A stretch of 64,000 bases of DNA from Rotaria sp. Silwood1 (Eukaryota; Rotifera; Eurotatoria; Philodinida; Philodinidae): assembly GCA_905250075.1 (NCBI GenBank), contig CAJNOP010000040.1:333498-397497 (forward strand). Reading direction: 5' to 3'. The position numbers were made by a program, and so were the translations under genes. Of this stretch, positions 1 to 10,142 are shown piece after piece; position 1 is the first letter of the stretch; every line of letters starts with the position of its first letter. The notes beneath the pieces are model-generated. The model did no database searches. It saw only the letters and a program-made list of their open reading frames with translations, and was not told the DNA's origin.

Positions 1-453
1 GGAATCGGAATATACCATTCGATAGAGCTCATCGAGTTGTACTCGGAACACCAGTGGAACGTGTGGAACATGTTTCTGGGCGAATCTTGGCGGGTTTTAC
101 TGCATAAAATCCAGGATTTTTGTGGTGATACACTAGTATTTTTAAATTTTCTCAGACTTAGTTTGAGTTATGGAAAATCTGAACACGCCATTCGATAGAG
201 CGCGTCAAGTTGTACTCGGAACACGAATGGATCACTTGGAACATGCTCCTGAGCGAATCTTGGCGGGTTTAAGTGGATGGATGCAAAATGACCTATGGTG
301 AAAATCTAGTATTTTCTGATTTTCGTGGACGGTGTTTTAGCTATCGGGAATTGGAATACACCATTCGATAGAGCTCATCGAGTTGTACTTGGAACACACC
401 TTGGGACAGTTGGAACATGTTCCTGGACGAATCTTGGCGGGATTCACTCGAAT
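1..453. repeat. 173-bp tandem repeat, three diverged copies
   Basis: The motif CCATTCGATAGAG begins at 15, 188 and 361, giving an exact 173-base period twice. Each copy also carries a TTGTACTYGGAACAC block followed by a GCGAATCTTGGCGGG-like block about 60 bases later. The array runs off the left edge of the window, so the true copy number is unknown. The last copy ends near 453. The copies differ by substitutions, mainly in the second half. No coding potential is apparent. Confidence 0.9.
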
Positions 454-491
454 CTGGTGCTAACTTCACCTACGTGTCGTAATTGACTTAC

Positions 492-1640
492 TCGATATTG
501 CTTGTTCATATCTTCCATCCATTTGTCTTTTTGTAAGTCTTCCACTAACTCATAGTAATGTGGACACTCACTGGTGCTTAGTAGCTAAATATGAATATGC
601 ATTTGTTTTCAGATAAAATCATGATAACAGTTTGTTCGTTATTACAGACTTAACAATTTCTGTAGTTTATGTAAAGAAATACAACCAACTGCTATTTAAT
701 TAAATCACCATAGTCAACTCGAAAGAGTCTTTTAAACTATGTAGCGCAGTGAAATGAAACTAGATGTCTTACTTAAAGGACACGAAATCAATTTGACATA
801 TATTCGTTGTTTCTTGATAACACATATTTAGGATTACCTAGCCAAACTGTTGTGAAGATCTTGGAAAAATATTTGCATTAAAAACACCTGACAAAAACAT
901 GGTAGTCATCGATCCACTCAGTATCAGTATAACAAAAATAAGTAAAGTGCGATGTCGATGTTCATTCAAAATTTTCTCCTTTTCATCTTCATGAAAAATT
1001 AGTGGTATGTTATTGAATAATATTGATGTAAAAGTTAGATTTTAGGATCATTCTAGAATACTCGTAGGATCAAATTCAATACACCACTAAAGATTTTTCA
1101 TTATAAGAAAGAAAAATAATTTGTGCTAGTTTTGGCAATATTTTCTTTTACATATTCAATTGAAATTGCATGCTTCTCCAAATAATATCACTATATACTA
1201 TAATACTTACGTGATCATCAGATAATGGTACAGTGTGTACAGGAATTGGTTGCCAAGGTAAAGTTTCAGGCCATGTGTCTTCCTCTGTTAGGTTCGAAAG
1301 TAGAGAGTCTAACTTTTCTTTCGAAGTAGGATAAAGTCCTAGCAAATTCGAATAGGCCGACATGAGGGTTCTATCATAATCTGTACTCCGAATTGTCACC
1401 TATAATAATCAGATGATTGTGAGTGATTATCAGTGTTCGGTTCTTACTGACTTCAGAAGCAACATAAGTTGAATTGAGCAGTGTAGAGTATCGTTCTCGT
1501 AAATACTGTCCTAATTGAACTTACTGAATTTTACCACGAGTCGTCAATTGACCGAGTCCGTTCAGCCAAACTAGTGGACTATTAATGCTTGTTGGATAGA
1601 GAGTAGAAGGAGTTCTATCTCCATGTCGATAGACCTCGTG
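492..1640 (-). pseudogene. Histidine acid phosphatase, broken (premature stop, incomplete)
   Basis: Reverse-strand pieces match lysosomal/prostatic-type histidine acid phosphatases. About 1450-1640 encodes YRHGDRTPSTLYP, the catalytic RHGxRxP motif, and later GQYLRERYS and LNSTYVASEV. About 1212-1399 encodes the conserved [13 protein letters not shown] and [15 protein letters not shown]. About 492-570 encodes CPHYYELVEDLQKD. The first two join through a 51-nt intron and the middle exon ends in GTAAGT. A TAA stop (plus-strand TTA at 1521-1523) lies in frame inside the first exon, exactly where the family has a residue between the RG and LGQYL positions. A 14-nt intron that would remove it is too short and breaks the frame. 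A roughly 650-nt gap separates the second and third exons, and the C-terminal half with its catalytic HD motif is not seen before the tandem repeat. I read it as a decaying copy. An assembly or sequencing error at the stop is the alternative. Confidence 0.8.
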
Positions 1641-4270
1641 TTAAATATATTTTTGACTTAACAAAAACCTAGTCAATTCGAACACATTACATACTATGTG
1701 AGTGTCCACAAGTTTGATTCTTTCTTGAAAACATTGTATTCCATTAAAGAATACAAGAAAGCTGTAAAAAACATGTATTATCAAATCCATTTTTGATAAT
1801 AGTAGAACAATCAATGGTTTTATATTGTTTTAAAGCGGATTAATATGGATCTCTTTAAAGAGAGAGAAAAGATCAAGGTCTCATTTTTGTTAGCAAATGT
1901 CATGTTTCTTTTGTTTGGATGTATGATTAGAGTACTGTGTAACAGTCTCGTAGACCTCTATGTATAACATCAACTTTCCAGATTTGTCGATCAATATTCA
2001 TATTCACATTTTTAAATGAATTTTTTTACCGAAATAACATAATATAACTGTAAGTAGCATTTCTCATGGAAATGCTAAAAAATGTGTCGTAGTGGACGCT
2101 GTTTATACCAATAAAGAATACATAAGGCCAAGTGTATCGAAATGTACAACAATAAGTGAAAAATTCATTTTTGTTTTCTTTTCTCACATACTCAAAGAGA
2201 AGTCGAAGAGTACAGGAAAACAAAGCAAATACCCTGAATTAATAGAACTAACGGTTATAATTTTTTACATTTAAAACTTCATCTAACCATCTTGCAAACA
2301 AATTATGCTGCGTAGACTATAATTTTTTTAGCACATTGTGAAATAGCATCTATATCGAGAGAAGCAGTTTTTCTGCACAGTTTATCATTGCTTAGTATAC
2401 CTATCATCAGAAATCTCACCATCAAACATTATCTTTTACTTCAATAATATCAGTCATTCGCATAGAAAAATAGCGAAAAAGATAATTTTTCATTCTTTGA
2501 AAAATTCAAATTCCGGTTTCTGATGAAACTTTTAATAAAAATATACATGAGACTTCGAAATGAATTTAAATTAGTTCATATGAATCTATTAACTTTGGTT
2601 TACAATTATAGATGTCCCTATTGTCCTATCATTTGTTATGATTATATTTAGGTGTCGTGCATTGCACAAAAAGAAAACTTATGTGAAAGACATAGAATCC
2701 AATCGACAATATTGATGATGAAAGAAAATAAAAGAATATGTATACTTAAGTGAAAAATAAAGTTACTTTGACATCTTTTAACTTTCAATTCCGAATAAAG
2801 TTTGAGTACTTTTAGACAAATTTCAAAATTTTTCAAGGCTATTATTCAAATTAACTCATGCTTCTATATGAAACACATGCATGTAAACATGTCTCAAAAT
2901 TCGTTCAATTCAATTCTAAAAGCAAATGATTTATTTATGTGAAAAGAAAATAATAACAAATAATAGAATTGATTATTAAGGTAATGTATAATTTTTCAAA
3001 CTTAACAAAATTAACTTTTAGAATTCAAATTAAAACAAAAAAAATATTTTAGATTTTAGACACATAATGTTTAAGTGAAAAATAATTCTATCATTATTCT
3101 AGTTTGTTTATATCATAAATTCTTACATAGGAAGAATATAGTCTTGTTTTTTAATATAGAATAGATTTGTTTAGACTATTAATTTTTAACTTGTTCAATT
3201 AAAATTCTTATTAGCTTTCAACTGTAAAATCAAATGAACATCCGGATCCTTGGATGATGATCATGTAATATTCTTTAATAAAGTGTTTAATATGCGTTAT
3301 AGTTTGTCATGAATAGATTGAAGTGTTCTACAATAATACTTCAATTAGTTCAAATTTGAACCAAACGTAATTCTATATTGAATCGAAAAATTTGTAAAGT
3401 TATTCACATCATCAAAAACCATTGTTTGATCTGAAAAGACAGGATATTCCAAAGGAAATTGATTTATATACTGTGAACATATTATTTATCTGCGATTTTC
3501 ATTGAAATATTTTGTATCTTTTCAAATTAATCATTATCAAAAGTAATCATGATAACGGTAATGCATCGACTTTTTTTTTTAATAAGAAGAAATAATTAAA
3601 ACAAAAATTAAGGATGCATATTATGTTAAAATGTTTTTTTAAAGTAATAGAGTATTACATGTATCCTAATAATTAATCGATACTGGTTGCAGCATTAATA
3701 TTTTTCTAACAATATATGAATCATTTTCTTTGTCCGTTGCTTGTTTTTGCAATCGTATTTAGGTTATGTTTTTCTGTGTTTGCATATCTACCTATACAAA
3801 ATATTTTAGAGCACTTATGTTTTCGTTAATTATACCTTCAGATTCTTATTACATACTACTCAGTCAATGATGAAAGTTACACGTGATAAACATACGTAAT
3901 TAGTTGAAAAAATTCTGGTATGATTTGTAATAAAAATTGCTTTTTTTCTATACTATATATTTTCCTTTGTCTTTGTTAGCATAAACAATTACGAATCGAA
4001 ATAACTTGTAACAATGCAAAATATCCTTATAATTTATTTCAATTTGTAATTTTCGATGTTAACAAAAAAAAAACGTTAAAGTCACAAAGCAGTTTGCAAT
4101 AGAGAGTTGCAGCTTTTTTTTTTATACTAATTATGTATGATTACTGATGAACTTATGAAGGTACAATAAGAAATATGATATATATAAGAATTATAAACAC
4201 GAGATGAAACAAAAAGAATCTAAAAATCATTTCAATTACTCTCAATAACACATTCTATATTAGAAAATTT
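1641..4270. other. Gene-free AT-rich intergenic DNA
   Basis: No reading frame here shows a recognisable protein motif or a splice pattern like the neighbouring genes. Short open frames on both strands at 2026-2274 and 2648-2836 have no family signature. The stretch holds homopolymer A and T runs only. The last ~150 bases presumably contain the promoter of the DNMT2 gene. Confidence 0.6.
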
Positions 4271-4278
4271 TCTTGCAG
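4266..4278 (+). promoter_or_regulatory. 3' splice acceptor upstream of DNMT2 ATG (cis or spliced-leader)
   Basis: A T-rich tract ending TTCTTGCAG finishes at 4278, 26 bases before the DNMT2 ATG at 4305. No matching upstream exon is visible. Bdelloids are known to add a spliced leader in trans, so this may be a trans-splice site. A 5'UTR intron would look the same. Confidence 0.35.
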
Positions 4279-4304
4279 ATAATAGAAAAAAAAAAACAAA
4301 AATC

Positions 4305-5357
4305 ATGTTACGTGTAATTGAATTATTCAGTGGTATTGGTGGTATGCATTGTGCTCTTGATTTAGTTGATCTCAATTATGAAATTATTGCTGCTATTGAT
4401 ATAAATCCAACAGCAAATCTAGTCTATGCATCAAATTTTCCTGATGTTCCAGTAATGAATCGTACAATTGAAGGAATACCTTTAAATCAATGGGAAAAAT
4501 GGCATGCAGATATTTGGTTAATGTCTCCTCCATGTCAACCATTTACTCGTCAAGGTAAACAAGAAGATTTAAATGATCGTCGTACAATTGGATTTGTTTA
4601 TTTAATGAAAACAATACTTCCTCAATTACAATCAAAACCAAAATATATTCTTCTTGAAAATGTTTCTGGTTTTGAATATTCTCAAGCACATCAATTATTA
4701 TTAAATACACTTGAATCACATAATTATAATTATCAACAATATCTTCTTTCACCAATACAATTTGGTATACCTAATTCACGTCTTCGTTATTATCTTATTG
4801 CTAAACAAGAAGAAAAATTGCTTGATATACATTCATCTTCAATACAAACTCGTATATCAAATTTTGAAAGATTATATGAAAAAATTCGTCAACAATTTCC
4901 ATCAAAAGAATTTTCTTTTGAAGAAAATTCTTTTCATGAAAATGATCAAATAACTGATAAATGTAGTCATTCATCTGAAATACTTATTCAATCTAATCAA
5001 TCAATGTTAATAAATGATTTTTTAATTTCAAATGAAAATTCTGATTTTGAATTAGATGAAAAACAATTAAAACGAGGTTTACATGTTTGTGATGTAATTA
5101 CATGTCATGCTAAACGTTCATTTTGTTTTACAAAATCTTATGGAAAATATTTTGAAGGTACAGGTTCATTATTTCGTACATTATCAAATCGTATACGATA
5201 TTTTACACCAAAAGAAATAGCTAATTTACATTGTTTTCCATTAAATTATCATTTTCCTGAACAAATTACAATTCGTCAAGCATATTCATTACTTGGTAAC
5301 AGTTTAAATGTATTTGTTGTTGGAGTTTTACTTGAAAATCTTTTCGAGCGCTCTTAA
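4305..5357 (+). CDS. TRDMT1: DNMT2-type tRNA (cytosine-38-C5) methyltransferase
   Basis: A single uninterrupted exon encodes 350 aa, close to the usual DNMT2 length of 340-400. In this family the enzyme methylates C38 of tRNA-Asp and related tRNAs using S-adenosylmethionine. Visible motifs, in order, are LFSGIGGMHCAL at the N terminus (motif I, SAM binding), SPPCQPFTRQG around residue 75 (motif IV, catalytic Cys), LENVSGFE (motif VI, ENV), QFGIPNSRLRYY (motif VIII), the DNMT2 hallmark CFTKSYGKYFEGTGS near residue 275, and QAYSLLGNSLNVFVV at the C terminus (motif X). There is no DNA-targeting or chromatin domain, so this is not DNMT1 or DNMT3. All key residues look intact. It is the first gene of a tight same-strand run, with JMJD6 starting 63 bases after its stop. 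No AATAAA is seen between the two. Confidence 0.95.
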   Translation: MLRVIELFSGIGGMHCALDLVDLNYEIIAAIDINPTANLVYASNFPDVPVMNRTIEGIPLNQWEKWHADIWLMSPPCQPFTRQGKQEDLNDRRTIGFVYLMKTILPQLQSKPKYILLENVSGFEYSQAHQLLLNTLESHNYNYQQYLLSPIQFGIPNSRLRYYLIAKQEEKLLDIHSSSIQTRISNFERLYEKIRQQFPSKEFSFEENSFHENDQITDKCSHSSEILIQSNQSMLINDFLISNENSDFELDEKQLKRGLHVCDVITCHAKRSFCFTKSYGKYFEGTGSLFRTLSNRIRYFTPKEIANLHCFPLNYHFPEQITIRQAYSLLGNSLNVFVVGVLLENLFERS

Positions 5358-5401
5358 ATATTCAGATTTTTGTTGTTTTTCTTTTTTTTGTTTTTGTTTT
5401 G

Positions 5402-5414
5402 TTTATTCTTTCAG
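5402..5414 (+). promoter_or_regulatory. Polypyrimidine-AG acceptor between DNMT2 and JMJD6 (putative trans-splice site)
   Basis: The 63-base spacer is almost pure T/G and ends TTTATTCTTTCAG at 5414, six bases before the JMJD6 ATG at 5421. There is no room for a conventional promoter and no AATAAA in the spacer. This is the arrangement expected at an internal cistron of a spliced-leader operon. SL trans-splicing is reported for rotifers, but operon status here is inference. Confidence 0.5.
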
Positions 5415-5420
5415 ATCAAT

Positions 5421-8026
5421 ATGAATTCTCGAACATTAAAACGTTTATCTAATGTTCGTTTAAAAGCACGTAGTGAACTTCAATCAGATGAATGGCAACA
5501 AAATAATTTATATTATGATCGGAATATTCTAATATGTAATAAAGATCAATTAGAAAGAATTGATGCAAGAAATATAACACGTGAAGATTTTATTGAAAAA
5601 TATGAACGTCCAGCTAAACCAGTTATAATTCAACATTTAATTGATGATTGGCCAGCATTTGATAAATGGACTGTAGAAAAATTAGGTAAAAAATATCGTA
5701 ATCAAAGATTTAAAGTAGGTGAAGATGATGATGGACGATCAGTTAAATTAAAAATGAAATATTTTCTTGATTATGCATTAAATAATCATGATGATTCACC
5801 ATTATATTTATTTGAATCAAGTTTTGGTGAACATCCAAAAAAGAGACGTCTTCTAGATGATTATGATGTACCAGATTATTTTTCGGAAGATTTATTTCAT
5901 CTTGTTGGTGAACATCGTAGACCACCATATCGTTGGTGGTGTATTGGACCACAACGTTCTGGAACCGGAATACATGTAAGTTAAATAAAGAGTTTATCTC
6001 TTCTCATCGTATCTATTCAAATCAAGTTAACCATCAAATGACAAATGAAATTATCTGTGAATATTCCAGATTGATCCATTGGGTACAAGTGCATGGAATG
6101 CACTTATATCGGGACATAAACGATGGTGTATATTTCCACCATCAACACCACGTCATTTACTTAAACCAACATCAGCTGATTCACCAAAAAGTAAAGATGA
6201 AGGTATTACATGGTTTAAAGTTATCTATCCAAGAACACAACTTAGTACATGGCCAAAAGAATATGCTTGTATTGAAGCAATACAACATCCAGGAGAAGTT
6301 ATGTTCGCACCTGGTAATTAAAAATAATTTATTATGTTTATTTTTTCGTATAAATCAATGTCATATGAAAAATTTTATTATAAAACAATAGTTTACTAAC
6401 ATTATTGAATAGATCATAGACACATATATATATATATATATATATAATCATTTTTTGACATGTTCTATATGATTATATATGAATCAATTATGGAGTGATC
6501 GTTCATTCTAACTATTGTTTTGTAAAAAACAATGAATAAAGAAATGTATCATAATAGGATTACCATGTCAAAATGAAAACTTTATGTGAATGTTTTATTT
6601 TGCATATCTTACCATTTATTTAGAATTAACTAATTGAAAAATAGATAGACTATTCATTAAGAAAATATAAGCCATTTCAGATATCAAATCGTTTGTCAAT
6701 CGAGACGATGTTCATTTTATGATTCATAGAAAAGTCTAGATTGGTTTAGTTTTCCAAACCTTCGTTTATATATTATTTACATCTCTACTAACGAAGCTAA
6801 AACTTGCATAATCAAATAATCTCATTAAAAATTCTGTTCGAATATCGTCTCGATCGAAAAGCACTTTGACACTGAGAGAAATTTTCTCATTAGTTTTTGA
6901 TTGTATTTATTGATATTGAATATGTAAAAGAAAAAAAAAAAACAAAATGTAGAATTAGTGGAATACAAAATATTTCAGTTTTTGTTTTAATAATTTATTT
7001 TTATACTAATGACTGTCAATGTGGGAAAACATTAATACAACGAGTATTTTAAAACTAATAATACTTCTTGGAGGCTTATAGTATTTATTATGGTTGAAAC
7101 CAATTCTGTTTCGACTATAAAACTGCCAATAAAAAAAATAGGTTATTAACATGGATTTTTCAATAGTCGTTTTCTTTTTTTTTTAAATACATTCATTTCT
7201 TCATGCATTTTAAATTTCTATAAATAAACTAATCGCCTACGGCAATAATAACGTTCATGTCACGCCTTCATTTTATCTCATGATGAAATTGAAAAATAAG
7301 GTAACTTTCTTTTTCTTTTCTATTCTTGTGCGTGACAAGTTGTCTCAAGAAGATATTTCTTAAATAATATGAAAAAAGATAACTTACTAAGTGGCACTAC
7401 ACTATTCCAAGCCAATTTTGTTTTAAAATTTAAATTCAAAATAGTATTAAACAATGTTTTATCGAAATTTTCTCTTGTGAAGAATATTTTTAAAAGTCCA
7501 CCAGGGTATACATAGTACGTGATACAATAGTCACAAACTCTAGAAGGAAGAATATGATTTTTAAAAAAGATACCTCCCTCTCGCACTAGATAATACATTG
7601 GCATCAAAATCATTCAAAAAAAAAAAAAAGTTCTTTTCTTTTTCTATTATAGGCGGTTATTGGCATGTTGTACTTAATCTGGATCTAACTATTGCTGTGA
7701 CACAAAATTTTTGTTCATCAGTTAATTTTCCTGCAGTATGGACACGAGTAATTCATAGTCGACCAAAAATGTCGAAAAAATTTCTCGAATCTCTTAAACG
7801 TCGTCGACCAGATTTAGCACGATTAACTGAAAAAATTGATACTAATGCAGATACAGGTCCTCGATCGGATACATCATCATCAAGTAGTTCATCAGCATCA
7901 GATGATTCATCATCTGATTCAGCTGATGAAAGTGATACTGAATCAAAATCAACAATCGATCAACAATCACTTGGTCAAGGAGACGAACCAGTAGCTAAGA
8001 AACAACGTATTTCATCTTTACAATAA
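5421..8026 (+). CDS. JMJD6: JMJD6-type JmjC Fe(II)/2-oxoglutarate oxygenase
   Basis: Three exons (5421-5975, 6070-6313, 7653-8026) with consistent phases encode about 390 aa. JMJD6 is a nuclear lysyl hydroxylase acting on splicing factors and histones, and arginine demethylation has also been proposed. The N-terminal part has [11 protein letters not shown] and the conserved [19 protein letters not shown] block. The cupin core shows RSGTGIH then [12 protein letters not shown] across the first junction (iron ligands His and Asp), GHKRWCIFP, and [10 protein letters not shown] across the second junction (third iron ligand His). The C terminus has a long Ser/Asp tract near residues 350-375 followed by KKQR, resembling the vertebrate poly-Ser tail. 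The second intron, 1,339 nt, is unusually long for this region and splits the codon before the metal-binding WH. The start at 5421 is preferred over 5370 because the residues before it are hydrophobic noise from the T-rich spacer. Confidence 0.95.
6314..7652 (+). other. Long second intron of JMJD6
   Basis: This 1,339-nt GT-AG intron contains an AT dinucleotide run near 6425-6446 and several A/T homopolymers. I see no coding frame or recognisable mobile element in it. The minus-strand open frame at 7320-7613 has no motif. Confidence 0.7.
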
Positions 8027-8150
8027 ATTTTTGTTATTTGTTATTCTTATTATATTATTATTAATTTTTTTCTGTGTTAAACGAGAGAAGAAAATTACGA
8101 TAAAAAAAACCTGTGACAAAAATTTTTCTCATTTTATGAGTTAAAATTTT

Positions 8151-8160
8151 TTATTTGTAG
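8151..8160 (+). promoter_or_regulatory. 3' acceptor upstream of sideroflexin ATG
   Basis: TTATTTGTAG ends at 8160, 35 bases before the sideroflexin ATG, with no upstream exon evident. JMJD6 ends 170 bases before this ATG, and its stop codon overlaps an AATAAA (8022-8027). The site may receive a spliced leader or may end a 5'UTR intron. Confidence 0.3.
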
Positions 8161-8195
8161 ATTATTCTAATCATAACATTTAAATATTAATAATC

Positions 8196-9932
8196 ATGTC
8201 CCAGTTAGTACATGATGAAAAAATTCATATTAATGAACCTCGATATGATCAAAATACATATTCAGGTCGAGGTTTGTTTATTCTATTACCTGTATTTCTA
8301 TTTTTATTTTGTTTTCTAATTTACTAGCAAAACATTTTTTTCTTACAACAAATCCATTAAACCTCTTGGCTAGTGATCAACATTTAAATGAAGGTAAAAA
8401 TTAAATAAGATAATAAGAATTGTAATAGATTCTTTCTTTGGTTTGTTTTATTTTATAGCAAAAAAAATGGTTGAAGATTATCGTCATGGTATTATTTCAC
8501 GACCTGATATGACTGTTGATGATTTATGGAATGCAAAATATTTATATGATAGTGCATTTCATCCTGAAACAAAAGAAAAAATGTTTATTCTTGGTCGAAT
8601 GTCAGCACAAGGTTTTGATTTTAAAACATATATATATATATACTTGTTTTTCCTAAATAAATTTCTTCTTCTTTTCCTTCTTCATCATAGTTCCATGTAA
8701 CATGTTAATTACTGGTTTTATGTTAACAGTAAAAAAAGAATTATTGAATGAATATAAAAAAAAATGATAATCTTTAATATTTTCTTTTAGTTCTATAAAA
8801 CGGCACCAGCTATTGTCTTCTGGCAATTTGTCAATCAATCTTTTAATAGTATTGTTAATTATACAAATCGAAGTGGTGAAAAACCAATAACAAATACTGA
8901 TTTAATGAAAAGTTATGCTGTTGCAACTACAGTAAGTTTTAATTTAGACTTTTTTAATCCAAAGAATATATTTAGAATTTATTCAAGTTTTTGAATAAGA
9001 AAAATGCTTGATGAATTTTCAAGCAATGATACATCGACAAATTTCTATCATGTTTGTACTTCATTTAATCGTATATAAGCACTTGATTATTTCAGCTACA
9101 TACTTCTAATGATGATGATGATATTAATATATCTACTAAGCTATTAAAAAACTCCGTATTATTTGATTTCAGTTCTTAAGAAAAGCAAAATTTTGCAATT
9201 TTTCTTTTGATTACTTTTATGATAATCTATATGTTTATGTTGAATATTTTAGGCTGCAACAGCTACAGCACTTGGTCTTAAAGGTAAATGAAAATTATTT
9301 TTTGAATAATATTTTATCTATATAATTAATACTCATATTAGCTGCTGTTGCAAAATTACCATCAATTATGGCTCGATTTGTACCATTTGCAGCTGTAGCT
9401 GGTGCTAACTGTGTCAATTTACCATTTATGAGATGGAATGAAATTCGTGATGGTATTGCTGTTTTTGATAAAGATGGAAAACGTGTTGGAGGTGAATAGA
9501 AAAAAAAAAGATGTAATATATTTCTCATATGATTTTGTCTTTTATGAAATTAGAATCATCATATGCAGCAAAGAAAGCTATTGCCCAAGTAGTTCTTTCA
9601 CGTATTGGCATGGCTGTACCGGGTACATATTTAAATCTAGTTCTTTGATATTGAATATATTTCAATTTTGCATTCTAGGCATGATTATTCCACCGATTAT
9701 TATGGATAAACTTGAACAAAAACCTTTTATGCGTGCACGTCCATGGCTTAATAGTCCCATACAAATTCTTCTATGTGGTTTCTTTTTAACATTTACAACA
9801 CCAATGTGTTGTGCTTTATTTCCACAAAAGAGTTCAGCACCTGTGGCTAAATTGGATGACAAACTTCGAGAAAAATTATTACACGATGGAATGAAAGAAA
9901 CCGATCGTGTTTATTTCAATAAAGGCCTTTAA
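8196..9932 (+). CDS. SFXN: Sideroflexin (mitochondrial serine transporter family)
   Basis: About nine short exons encode roughly 320 aa, the normal sideroflexin length. SFXN1/3-type proteins sit in the inner mitochondrial membrane and import serine for one-carbon metabolism. The first exon encodes [19 protein letters not shown] and the second [14 protein letters not shown], matching the conserved N terminus. Later exons carry the family blocks [13 protein letters not shown] (about 8690-8728), [61 protein letters not shown] (9344-9434; the HPxxL/N-type core), [12 protein letters not shown] and [15 protein letters not shown]. The last exon runs from about 9680 to the stop at 9932. Several exon ends break inside glycine or alanine codons, as in other sideroflexins. 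No defects are seen. Which paralogue (SFXN1, 2 or 3) cannot be settled by eye. Confidence 0.93.
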
Positions 9933-10126
9933 ATTTCAATAGATATTCATGAACACTGTGTGAACCTGAGTATTGTTTTTTCCCCATAGTGAGAATTGAG
10001 TATCCATTGCTTAGCTTATTGATCCATTCCATATTATATTGTTTTTCTCCCGTCTGTTGTGTGTCTTTGATTGACTGATGATTATAAAATAGAAAATAGT
10101 AGATGTGTAACATTCAAATCTATATT

Positions 10127-10142
10127 ATTACAACAGTTTTAG
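10127..10142 (+). promoter_or_regulatory. Acceptor AG directly abutting the PYROXD1 ATG
   Basis: The sequence CAACAGTTTTAG ends at 10142, and the ATG of PYROXD1 is the very next base. An acceptor this close leaves essentially no 5'UTR of its own, which fits addition of a spliced leader. A 5'UTR intron is possible. Confidence 0.35.

Noticed and set aside
2026-2836. Short open frames on both strands upstream of DNMT2
   Set aside because: Under 65 codons, no motif, overlapping on opposite strands and typical of random AT-rich DNA.
4543-4953. Frames overlapping the DNMT2 coding region on other strands or phases
   Set aside because: Shadows of a clearly conserved gene. Their Ile/Asn-rich composition follows from codon use.
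5933-6391. 152-codon frame across JMJD6 intron 1 and exon 2
   Set aside because: Reads the conserved exon in the wrong frame, yielding His/Gln-rich noise.
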